From NCBI GenBank assembly GCA_016787785.1, contig JAEUTO010000005.1, forward strand, positions 248,001 through 312,000: DNA of 64,000 nucleotides. The letters are read 5' to 3'. This document shows, in pieces, positions 43,562 through 51,529 of this stretch. Source of the DNA: Bacteroidia bacterium (GTDB lineage: Bacteria > Bacteroidota > Bacteroidia > B-17B0 > Aurantibacillaceae). The position numbers and the translations under genes were made by a program. Under the pieces are notes generated by a model. That model had not been told where the DNA came from and did not search any database. It saw only the letters and a program-made list of their open reading frames with translations. Each line of letters begins with the position of its first letter. The stretch's first letter is position 1.

Positions 43562-43588
43562 TTATATTAGAACAACCATAACCATCAT
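43562..43588 (-). CDS. Possible branched-chain-type leader peptide (8 codons)
   Basis: ATG ATG GTT ATG GTT GTT CTA ATA TAA encodes MMVMVVLI, made only of Met, Val, Leu and Ile. A CACCA/TGGTG hairpin and a strong terminator follow. This is how leader peptides of ilv/leu attenuators look, but no ilv or leu gene follows here. The rest of 43210-43798 shows nothing else that I can support. Confidence 0.35.
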   Translation of the reverse strand: MMVMVVLI

Positions 43589-43798
43589 AAAAGTAAAACT
43601 ACTTTGTTACCCTAACCTGTTTTTTGTGTAAACCCAATGTTGCCAAACTACTTTTGTCAAAATTAATTTAAACAGGTAATTAACAATTTGAAGTAGGTTG
43701 ACCTTCGCTTTTTTTAGATCATCATTTTCATATGTTTATTATAAGTTTAAAGCGGCATCCGTTTTATTTATTTTAATTTCATTTTCTTTGTATCATTC

Positions 43799-44629
43799 AT
43801 GTCGCTTTTTATCACATCCTTAAATTCGGGCAGTAATGGCAATTGCTATTACGTTGGTACTAATGATGAAGCAGTATTAATAGACGCCGGCATCTCATGT
43901 CGTGAAACAGAAAAACGCATGAAGCGTTTAGGACTTACAATGGATAAAGTAAAGGCCATTTTTATTTCGCACGAACACAGCGATCATATACGTGGGGTAG
44001 AGGTTCTTTCAAGAAAATTTAATTTACCGGTTTACATTACGCCTGTAACTTTAAAACATAGTGGTATGTTTCTTTTACCCGAGCTAAATAGAACTTTTAA
44101 AGCTTACGAAGAAATTATCATTGGTGGACTTACGATCAAATCGTTCCCTAAATTTCACGACGCTTCCGACCCTTACAGTTTTATTGTTTCAGGAAAAGGA
44201 ATTAATATAGGGGTTTTAACCGACATTGGAACTGCTTGCGAACACGTTATGCAAAACTTTAAACTATGCCATGCCGCTTTCCTGGAAGCAAATTATGATG
44301 AGCACATGTTGCAAAACGGACACTATCCTTATCACTTGAAACAGCGCGTTAGTAGCGATAAAGGACATTTATCCAATACACAGTCACTTGAAATTTTTTT
44401 GAACCACAGATCAGAATTTTTGACCCATATTTTTCTATCTCATCTTTCAAGAGATAACAATGACCCTAAGTTGGTAAAAGATCTGTTTTTAAAACATGCG
44501 GGAAAAACAAATGTTATTATTGCCTCACGTGATAATGAAACAGATGTCTACGAAATTACAGGCACTCACAGTTCTGTAGAAAAAGTAAAACGCCAGCAAA
44601 GCCAAATTATTCAAACTTCTTTATTTTAA
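43799..44629 (+). CDS. MBL-fold metallo-hydrolase, YycJ/WalJ-like
   Basis: The 276-residue metallo-beta-lactamase fold has the metal motif FISHEHSDHIRGVEVLS (HxHxDH), SFPKFHDASDPYSFIVS, GVLTDIGTACEHVMQ, AAFLEANYDEHML, and IFLSHLSRDNNDPKLV. The family (YycJ/WalJ) is thought to act as a nuclease or hydrolase linked to DNA or cell-wall stress. Start at ATG 43799 places GSNGNCYYV near the N-terminus, as in homologues. It stands alone. Confidence 0.88.
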   Translation: MSLFITSLNSGSNGNCYYVGTNDEAVLIDAGISCRETEKRMKRLGLTMDKVKAIFISHEHSDHIRGVEVLSRKFNLPVYITPVTLKHSGMFLLPELNRTFKAYEEIIIGGLTIKSFPKFHDASDPYSFIVSGKGINIGVLTDIGTACEHVMQNFKLCHAAFLEANYDEHMLQNGHYPYHLKQRVSSDKGHLSNTQSLEIFLNHRSEFLTHIFLSHLSRDNNDPKLVKDLFLKHAGKTNVIIASRDNETDVYEITGTHSSVEKVKRQQSQIIQTSLF

Positions 44630-44754
44630 TCTTTTTTAATGTAAATTAAAAAGTACAATAAGTGTTTTGAGATATAATTTGATTTTAACCAATGATTTGA
44701 ATACGGTCAACCGTTGTGCATTTAAACTTTAGACACGAATGATCGCGTTTTGGT

Positions 44755-44910
44755 TTATATCGGTTTTTTTCCTTGAATAAGTCTTAATAAAACTGCTATT
44801 ACAGCAATAATTAAAAGTATGTGTATAATGCCTGTTGCGTGAAAGCCTAAAAAGCCAATTGCCCAAACTATTACTAAAATTACTGCTACTGTGTAAAGTA
44901 TGTTTCCCAT
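44755..44910 (-). CDS. Small two-span membrane protein, lmo0937/DUF5670-like
   Basis: A 51-residue ORF from ATG 44910 begins MGNILYTVAVILVIVWAIGF and continues through a Gly-His-Thr turn into a second hydrophobic span IIHILLIIAVIAVLL with a basic tail. This matches the short lmo0937-type membrane protein family, whose role is unknown. It lies just downstream of the DUF1003 gene and may share its transcript. Confidence 0.75.
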   Translation of the reverse strand: MGNILYTVAVILVIVWAIGFLGFHATGIIHILLIIAVIAVLLRLIQGKKPI

Positions 44911-44998
44911 GTTTTCTGTTTTTTTATTTACTATTTATATGCAAATTCAATGCCAATAGAAATAAATTTACAGGTGCCTTTAAAATAAGCCGAAGCAG

Positions 44999-45556
44999 TT
45001 ATTTATTAATTTTATCCATTTTAGCGTGAAGATCATTTAAGAGCTTTATCTCTATGGTTTGTGTCTCTATTAATTTTTTGATCTGTTCTTCCATTAATAA
45101 GTTTATTTTTTGGTGCAGATTGCGAATTTCAATCTCTGCTTTTAAATTAATGAGATAATCGTTTTCAGCTCGTTTCCTGTCTTTTTCTTCTTTCCTGTTT
45201 TGACTCATCATTATAATTGGCGCCTGTAGCGCGGCAATACAGGATAGTACCAGGTTCATCAATATAAACGGATATGGATCAAAGGCTGCATCTTTTTTAA
45301 CGCTACTGTTATAGATGATCCAAAGGGTTAGAATAACTCCAAAGAAAATAATAAATTTCCAACTGCCACCAAACACCGCTACTTTATCCGATAATTTTTG
45401 ACCTGATGAAAGTAATTCAGCCGGGGGGTGTTGTAGGTTATCAATAATTAATTCTTCTTCTTTAATGGCAGCTTCAACAATTTGATGCAGTTTTTTTATT
45501 TGCTCATCTTGTGCCTTGTTAAGCGCGTCGATACTTTCAATGGTTGAGTTTTTCAT
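44999..45556 (-). CDS. DUF1003 family membrane protein
   Basis: The 185-residue protein has an N-terminal helical segment, two membrane spans (KFIIFFGVILTLWIIYNS and FILMNLVLSCIAALQAPIIM), and a C-terminal coiled coil (RKEEKDRKRAENDYLINLKA onward). The core FDPYPFILMNLVLS...QAPIIMMSQNR is the DUF1003 signature. The function is unknown. It lies 23 bp downstream of the DUF748 gene. Confidence 0.88.
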   Translation of the reverse strand: MKNSTIESIDALNKAQDEQIKKLHQIVEAAIKEEELIIDNLQHPPAELLSSGQKLSDKVAVFGGSWKFIIFFGVILTLWIIYNSSVKKDAAFDPYPFILMNLVLSCIAALQAPIIMMSQNRKEEKDRKRAENDYLINLKAEIEIRNLHQKINLLMEEQIKKLIETQTIEIKLLNDLHAKMDKINK

Positions 45557-45579
45557 TTTATAAACAGGTTAGGATAATT

Positions 45580-47940
45580 TTATTTTTTAGTGGGTTTCGC
45601 AAACATTTTTTTGATCTTTTTGCGGAAATCCAAATATTTATTTCTTGGTTTTTCTTCATTTAACTCATCAAGATCCTCGTAAGCTTCGACCAACGGTTCG
45701 GGCATTTCGCCATTATACATTATTTTATAAAATGAAAAGCCGTTGTACGGAATGGAGTTTTCATTAGCATGCATTTTAACACGGTTAACTGTACCATTTT
45801 CTTTAAAAGGCTCTAAAAAAACTTTTTTTCGTTTAGCTAACAATTGGTTGAACCGCTTATTAACAAGAGATTTGCCAATATAAGCCATGCATTTATCCTG
45901 TATGGTAAATAACATTGGGTCATTAAGATGTTTGGTTATGTAATGAAAAAAAACCGAATCTTTTATAAACATATTAGCTACAAACAGAGAATCATCTTCA
46001 TCATATTCTTTTTCTTTTTTCTTAGTGTTTTGTAAGTAAAATTTTTTCTTCGCTTCATAAAATAATATCTGTTCTTTTTCTTTTTCCTCAAAAGTTTCAG
46101 GGTACACCGAAATTGAAGCACCCGGATTCATTTCAAGAAAATTGGCAACTTTATCTAAGAATTTTGCCTGCGAACGATATATTTCTGTTTGCTGCATTTG
46201 CCATTTAACATAAAGTATTTTTTCTATTGTTTTTTCGCTTTGTTTTACTTTAACACTATACGGCACAGTAACCGGCTTTACAAAAACATTTTTTAATGCA
46301 TCATACAATATGTCTTTCCAATGTATCTTTGGTTTTTTTAAATTACCGGTTATGGGAATAGTGTAATCTATAACGTTGGCATTTTCTCTTACAATTGCCA
46401 TTACAATTGGTAACGGTATCCATTTAATATCTTCTCTATGAACACGTTTTGCAACACGTGGATCGATCACTAACAAGCGGTTACTACTTTGTATATCGCC
46501 ACTACGAACGCGCCAATGCCCTTTTATTTCTATAGTGCCCCTGTTTAGCGGAAATGAGGTATAAGAAATAAGATACGGGTTAAAAAGTGTTGCTGGAATT
46601 TTTTGAAAATGATAATCCATGTCAAAATCCGAGCTGTCTTTTGGATTTATGCTTAAATGTATAGCAAGATCGCCGTAAGGATTCATTCCTGATCTAAAGT
46701 CTAGCTTTACTCTTGAGTTATTTTTATTTACCGAGTCGGCTAAAATATCAAAAGGTCTTAAACCGATAGAAAATTTTTCACTTAATTTATAATCATTAAA
46801 TAGTAAATTGCCTTTATAAATGGCAAGCCTGTTTACTTTATAGTCACTTTTTAAAAAGTTCTTTGATAGCTTAACGATATAATCTGCTAATTCAAAGATC
46901 AGATTAAATTTTCTTGAATTTTTTGCAGATGAAACCTTTGTACCTTTTTTACCAAAAATAGTTTGCACATTATCCAAATGATCATACAGTTCATATTTAA
47001 CGAACGGATGATCGAGAGAAACAGAATCGATAACATATTTTTTATTCTTTGGGCTTAATTCATAGATCTTAATAGCGAATTTTTTAAACGAAGCATAATC
47101 TTCACTTTTGTCTTTGCCAAAATGAAAATCATTAATGGCTAAAAACCCTTTTGCAAAAAGGTCTTCTGCTTTTCTAAAATTCCCTGTAGCTTCAATATCC
47201 GCGTCCATGTTTGCATAAAAGGTTCCGTAATTAATAAGGTCTTTTAAATATTGTTCAATAAATTTTAGATCGTATTTATTAAAAACTGCAGCTAATTTAT
47301 AATCAAGATTTTTAGTATTGATCTTAAAATTCCCTTTTACATTACCTTTTCCGATGCCTGCAATAAATGAGAATTTTGCCGCAGTACTGTCAGAACCCCA
47401 TCTAAAACCGGTACTTTCAATATTTACTTTTTTAATGGGATAGTTTACAGGTATTAACAAGTCGCGATAAATGAACTCACCGTTAACAATGGTTATGCTG
47501 GTTAAGCTAAAACGCAGCCCTCCTTCTTTAAGTTTACTTCCGTCTTTTGGTGAAAAGCGTTTAATGATATCTGTAAAATTTAATTTTTTTGCCGTGTCTT
47601 GTGCAATTACACCATAGGGCTTTTCTAGTATAAGGTTGTTTATTTCTAATTTTTTTGAAAATAATTTATGTAGAGAGAAGTTAGCACTTATACCATTTGC
47701 TGAAAAAAAGAGTGTATCACCATTTGGTTCATATACTTTTGCATTATTTAAATAAACATAACCCGTAAAAGGATTCACATAAGCCCAGTCTAAAGTTACC
47801 TTTCGTCCTAAGAATTTTTCATCGTATTTTTCTACCAGGTACTTTGTAAGCGGAGAGATAAATATAATTATGAGAACTATCGCAATAACAATTACGCCCG
47901 CGGTAGATAGAATTACTTTTTTTAGTTTTTTTTTGGCCAT
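45580..47940 (-). CDS. DUF748/AsmA-like envelope protein
   Basis: The 786-residue protein has one N-terminal membrane anchor (VILSTAGVIVIAIVLIIIFI) and a long periplasmic part. GRKVTLDWAYVNPFTGYVYL and SANGISANFSLHKLF are DUF748-like. The middle has the AsmA-like repeat of short beta strands (GNVKGNFKINTKNLDYKLAA, LFNPYLISYTSFPLNRGTIE). The last 200 residues are charged and may be helical. AsmA-like proteins bridge membranes and move phospholipids in other bacteria; the same role here is inference. Paired with DUF1003. Confidence 0.75.
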   Translation of the reverse strand: MAKKKLKKVILSTAGVIVIAIVLIIIFISPLTKYLVEKYDEKFLGRKVTLDWAYVNPFTGYVYLNNAKVYEPNGDTLFFSANGISANFSLHKLFSKKLEINNLILEKPYGVIAQDTAKKLNFTDIIKRFSPKDGSKLKEGGLRFSLTSITIVNGEFIYRDLLIPVNYPIKKVNIESTGFRWGSDSTAAKFSFIAGIGKGNVKGNFKINTKNLDYKLAAVFNKYDLKFIEQYLKDLINYGTFYANMDADIEATGNFRKAEDLFAKGFLAINDFHFGKDKSEDYASFKKFAIKIYELSPKNKKYVIDSVSLDHPFVKYELYDHLDNVQTIFGKKGTKVSSAKNSRKFNLIFELADYIVKLSKNFLKSDYKVNRLAIYKGNLLFNDYKLSEKFSIGLRPFDILADSVNKNNSRVKLDFRSGMNPYGDLAIHLSINPKDSSDFDMDYHFQKIPATLFNPYLISYTSFPLNRGTIEIKGHWRVRSGDIQSSNRLLVIDPRVAKRVHREDIKWIPLPIVMAIVRENANVIDYTIPITGNLKKPKIHWKDILYDALKNVFVKPVTVPYSVKVKQSEKTIEKILYVKWQMQQTEIYRSQAKFLDKVANFLEMNPGASISVYPETFEEKEKEQILFYEAKKKFYLQNTKKKEKEYDEDDSLFVANMFIKDSVFFHYITKHLNDPMLFTIQDKCMAYIGKSLVNKRFNQLLAKRKKVFLEPFKENGTVNRVKMHANENSIPYNGFSFYKIMYNGEMPEPLVEAYEDLDELNEEKPRNKYLDFRKKIKKMFAKPTKK

Positions 47941-47982
47941 TTATTATTGCACAATAGTGGATATTTCCAACGTATTCAATTT

Positions 47983-48018
47983 TTGGGTAAAAAATAACCC
48001 AAGGGCAAAAAATTGCCC
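47983..48018. repeat. Two adjacent hairpins upstream of the DUF748 gene
   Basis: TTGGGT/ACCCAA (47983-48002) and GGGCAA/TTGCCC (48003-48018) are back-to-back inverted repeats with A-rich loops. They lie 42-78 bp before the DUF748 ATG. They could be an RNA leader structure or an operator pair. The rest of the 365-bp gap 47941-48305 shows only the plus-strand promoter at 48232-48264. Confidence 0.4.
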
Positions 48019-48231
48019 ACAACGGGAATGATTAATTGATTTAAAATTTGTGGTCTCATAGCGCTTAGCCTTTAATTGGGCTGTATCATATCAAGGCCTT
48101 ACTTACCATATAGGAATTTGATACCGCGCAAGGATACATTATTAAAAAATGGTTTTTAGCTATTTTTTTAGATAAATTTAACCTGCACGACCAATTAATT
48201 TATTGCTTTGCGGCCTCTGTTAGCCTTATTT

Positions 48232-48264
48232 TTTGGACCAAGTCAAAAAAACCCCTTAATTTCG
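48232..48264 (+). promoter_or_regulatory. Promoter of the WG-repeat protein and gapA
   Basis: TTTG at 48232-48235 and TAATTTCG at 48257-48264 are 21 bp apart; the second box differs from TAnnTTTG at one base. Transcription would start near 48270, about 35 bases before the TTG start at 48306. Confidence 0.5.
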
Positions 48265-48305
48265 CTTATAACTTAAATTTTAATTACTTTTAATGTTCAA
48301 TTAAG

Positions 48306-49196
48306 TTGAGGTTAATAGTTTGCATAATTGTTTCATGTATAGTGGTTTTTTCACAAGAACTTAACTGCCAAACAATGCCCTTTAAAGAAAATTTAAAGTG
48401 GGGAATTAAAGAAAACGATAAAGTGATCATAAAACCAGTTTATGATACGGTCTTTAATTTTGATAATTCGGGTAAAGTTTGTCTGGCTTGTTTTAAAGCA
48501 AAAGCACCATCGGCAAATAAATTTATTAAAACCGTTACTGTTACATATTCGTGCAATTATTTAAATAAACAAGGCGATCGTTTGAAGATAAAAACAGACG
48601 AAGCAGATACCTGTACCACTTTTGCACTTGGAAAAACAACTCTAAAACAGTATACTGAAAATCCGAATTATTTTATAGTAGCAACTAAAAATAAAAAATA
48701 TTTGATCGCCAGAGATTTTAGTCAAACTATTAGCAAAGGGTATAATGAAATTTATTTTACTGCTGAACCCGAGTTCATTGTTACAGAAATTAAGGACGAG
48801 GCAAACATAGTTTACACCGGGTTAATAGATCTTAAAGGAACAGAAATTATTCCTTTTAAATATTCAGGAGTAAAGGTTAATAATAAAGATTCCATAATTG
48901 TTGGGTGCAGCGCCGGAATTGGGGTAAATGGCGATGACGATATTTATAATTATAGTGGTAAAAAACTGGCAAGCTATAAACGCCATATTGATATGGCAAC
49001 AAAGAGTTTTGTTATATATAAGATCTTTGAGCCAAAGGAGTACTATATACTTTTAAATTTAAAGAATAAAGAAGAAACAATTTTTAATGCCGACGAAGTT
49101 ACGCCTTTTGAAAAGGACGAAGTTTTATTGCGTACAAAAAATGAGTGGTATGTTTTTAATTTAACTTCCAAGCAAAGAAAACCCTATAAAAAATAA
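48306..49196 (+). CDS. WG-repeat-like exported protein
   Basis: The 296-residue ORF begins with TTG at 48306; this start gives a signal peptide (RLIVCIIVSCIVVFSQ), while the nearest upstream ATG is out of frame. The mature part has WG-repeat-like blocks such as LKWGIKENDKVIIKPVYDTV near 34 and GLIDLKGTEIIPFKYSGV near 180. These are beta-rich repeats of unknown function common in Bacteroidota. It lies 21 bp upstream of gapA and is probably co-transcribed. Confidence 0.7.
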   Translation: MRLIVCIIVSCIVVFSQELNCQTMPFKENLKWGIKENDKVIIKPVYDTVFNFDNSGKVCLACFKAKAPSANKFIKTVTVTYSCNYLNKQGDRLKIKTDEADTCTTFALGKTTLKQYTENPNYFIVATKNKKYLIARDFSQTISKGYNEIYFTAEPEFIVTEIKDEANIVYTGLIDLKGTEIIPFKYSGVKVNNKDSIIVGCSAGIGVNGDDDIYNYSGKKLASYKRHIDMATKSFVIYKIFEPKEYYILLNLKNKEETIFNADEVTPFEKDEVLLRTKNEWYVFNLTSKQRKPYKK

Positions 49197-49217
49197 TGTA
49201 TTATATTCCGTTATAAA

Positions 49218-50213
49218 ATGAAAAAAATAAGAGTTGCAATAAATGGTTTCGGAAGAATTGGCAGAATGTACCTTCGCAATTGCATCAATAACCCTGGTAT
49301 AGAAATAGTTGTTATTAATGATCTAACCGATGCGAAAACACTTGCGCATTTATTAAAGTACGATTCTGTTCACCGAAAATTTGACGGAGAAATTAAAGTA
49401 GATGGGAATAACTTAATTGTTAATGGTAAAACAATAAAAATAGTTTCGCATAAAGATCCGGCCCAGTTACCCTGGAAAGAAAATAATATAGAAATAGTTG
49501 TTGAATGTACCGGACATTTTTTGGATAAAGTAAGCGCCAATAAACATATTGAAGCAGGCGCAAAAAAAGTAATTCTTTCTGCGCCGGCGAAAGATGATGA
49601 TATCCGTTCGGTTGTGTTAGGCGTAAATGATGGTGTTTTGTTAAGTACCGATACCATCGTTTCTAACGCAAGCTGCACAACTAACTGCGCTGCGCCCATG
49701 CTAAAAGTGTTAGATCAGTTTGGTATTGAAGAAGCGTACATTACAACAGTGCATTCATACACTAGCGACCAACGCATCCACGACGCGCCACACAAAGATC
49801 TTCGTAGGGCAAGAGCGGCTGCTATGAGCATTATTCCAACTTCCACAGGAGCAGCTAAAGCGATCACAAAAATATTTCCGCATTTGGATGGAAAGATAGG
49901 AGGCTGTGGTATGAGAGTTCCTGTGCCCGATGGATCACTAACAGATATTACTTGTGTGCTTACTAAGATCCCAACTGCACAGGAAATTAATGATGCTTTT
50001 AAGTTGGCCAGCCAAACCCATTTAAAAGGAATTTTGGAATATACCGAAGATCCAATTGTAAGTATTGATGTTATAGGCAACGCACATAGCGTATTGTATG
50101 ATGCTGAATTTACAAGTATAGTAGGTAACCTTGTAAAAATAATAGGGTGGTATGATAACGAATGGGGCTACTGCAATCGTTTGGTTGAACTAACTTTAAA
50201 AATGGGAAAGTAA
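49218..50213 (+). CDS. gapA: Glyceraldehyde-3-phosphate dehydrogenase, type I
   Basis: The glycolytic enzyme oxidises glyceraldehyde-3-phosphate with NAD and phosphate. The 331 residues have INGFGRIGRMYLRNC at the N-terminus, the catalytic Cys in VSNASCTTNCAAP near 152, HSYTSDQRIHDAPHKDLRRA with the catalytic His, and the C-terminal WYDNEWGYCNR. Residue 33 region ends in VINDLTD, with an acidic residue in the nucleotide site that favours NAD. The length is normal. Confidence 0.97.
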   Translation: MKKIRVAINGFGRIGRMYLRNCINNPGIEIVVINDLTDAKTLAHLLKYDSVHRKFDGEIKVDGNNLIVNGKTIKIVSHKDPAQLPWKENNIEIVVECTGHFLDKVSANKHIEAGAKKVILSAPAKDDDIRSVVLGVNDGVLLSTDTIVSNASCTTNCAAPMLKVLDQFGIEEAYITTVHSYTSDQRIHDAPHKDLRRARAAAMSIIPTSTGAAKAITKIFPHLDGKIGGCGMRVPVPDGSLTDITCVLTKIPTAQEINDAFKLASQTHLKGILEYTEDPIVSIDVIGNAHSVLYDAEFTSIVGNLVKIIGWYDNEWGYCNRLVELTLKMGK

Positions 50214-50232
50214 GTCTTACATTAAACAAAAT

Positions 50233-50598
50233 TTATTTCAACTTACAATTGTAGTGTTTATCGCCTTTGTTTGTAACAATAACCGATAAGTTAAACGATG
50301 ATGCCGGAACCGAAGTGAGCGTTGTTTCATTGTAAGGTTCAGTATAGCTTAAGCAATTATTTTTGGCTGTTCGTTTACTCACCATTTCAATTTTTTTATC
50401 AACTATTTGTGTCTCGTTTACACTGGTTACAAACGATGTATCTGCAAGCGTTGTTGGAAAGCCGGGGAAAAGTTCAAGATCCGCTTTTCCTGTGGTAGTT
50501 GATGTACCGGTTTTTGTGATCGTACAGGTACATGTTCTGTCTTTCTTACATGAAAAAGAAAGTAATGCAACAACACTAAGGAAGAAGTAGGTTTTCAT
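50233..50598 (-). CDS. Small unknown lipoprotein
   Basis: The 121-residue protein has a lipoprotein signal (MKTYFFLSVVALLSFSCKKD, lipobox LSFSC). The mature part is Thr-rich with a Cys pair (RTCTCTITKTG) and two later Cys (NNCLS, HYNCKLK) that may form disulfides. I see no known domain. It follows the DUF4249/TonB pair on the same strand by 44 bp and converges on gapA. Confidence 0.65.
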   Translation of the reverse strand: MKTYFFLSVVALLSFSCKKDRTCTCTITKTGTSTTTGKADLELFPGFPTTLADTSFVTSVNETQIVDKKIEMVSKRTAKNNCLSYTEPYNETTLTSVPASSFNLSVIVTNKGDKHYNCKLK

Positions 50599-50642
50599 AT
50601 TTTAAAAAAATGGTTTAACCAAAGATAAAAAAAATGAGCGAT

Positions 50643-51524
50643 CTAAGGTATAACTTTGGTTTTACTTACCACCGTTGCCATGTTAAACCAGCCAACTGCT
50701 TTGGTCTTAGCGCCTTCTGGCGTTAAAATATTCGTTCTTACATTTTCGGGTGTGGTTGCAAATAAGCCGCCATTTTGAATTTGTGTTACTGCCTGAAACA
50801 AAAAATTATTCGTTTCACGCGAAATGGAATGTATTTCTACTTTACATTTATCGCCCGAACGGTAACTTTGAAATCCTAAAAATATAGCAGGCGGTGTAAA
50901 ATCAAGAGTGTCTACTCCTGCATTTGTAACTACTCCACCGGTGCCGTCAATAGCGGTATTTAAGTCTCCGGGCTTATCAAATAAGGTATCGTTTCTTGAT
51001 GTTTTTATCCAGTAATAATCCGGATTGTCGTCTGCTTTATCCCTTGCCCATAAAAAACAATTATAAAAAGGAGATGACGGACCAAAGCCACCTGTTCCTT
51101 CGTTGTAAATTGCACTAATGCTATCTAAAACAGCGGTACGTTTTTGCAAACTTAAAGCACGATAAACATTACCGTCAATTGTAACATTTAATTCGTATTG
51201 ATGATTAACACGCGCAATTGTATCATTAGTTGTTATTGGAAAAACATAATTGCCATTTGAAGTATATGCAAAATTATATTGTACGTTTGCTGTTAGATCT
51301 TTTAAAACAACCTGCGCATTGGTTACAGGGGGCGCTTCGCGGTTGCTAAAATAATTATCGCTTGTTACCACGCGAATAGTTTGGTTTGTTCTAAGATCAT
51401 TTACAAAGGCATCAATAACATACAATTTGGCTCCTTCATCGAGTTTTATTTGAATAACATCTTCGCAAGATGCTAAAAAGAATAGAGCGGAAGTAAAAAC
51501 TAAAAACCTGAATATATTTTTCAT
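50643..51524 (-). CDS. DUF4249 lipoprotein, partner of a TonB receptor
   Basis: The 293-residue protein has lipobox FLASCEDVIQI and the DUF4249 start (KLYVIDAFVNDLRTNQTIRV), with an Ig-like beta domain (APPVTNAQVVLKDLTANVQY). It is found in Bacteroidota next to TonB receptors, and here begins 5 bp after the receptor stop. It probably forms a surface-side accessory subunit of that receptor. The ligand is unknown. Confidence 0.85.
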   Translation of the reverse strand: MKNIFRFLVFTSALFFLASCEDVIQIKLDEGAKLYVIDAFVNDLRTNQTIRVVTSDNYFSNREAPPVTNAQVVLKDLTANVQYNFAYTSNGNYVFPITTNDTIARVNHQYELNVTIDGNVYRALSLQKRTAVLDSISAIYNEGTGGFGPSSPFYNCFLWARDKADDNPDYYWIKTSRNDTLFDKPGDLNTAIDGTGGVVTNAGVDTLDFTPPAIFLGFQSYRSGDKCKVEIHSISRETNNFLFQAVTQIQNGGLFATTPENVRTNILTPEGAKTKAVGWFNMATVVSKTKVIP

Positions 51525-51529
51525 GATAA

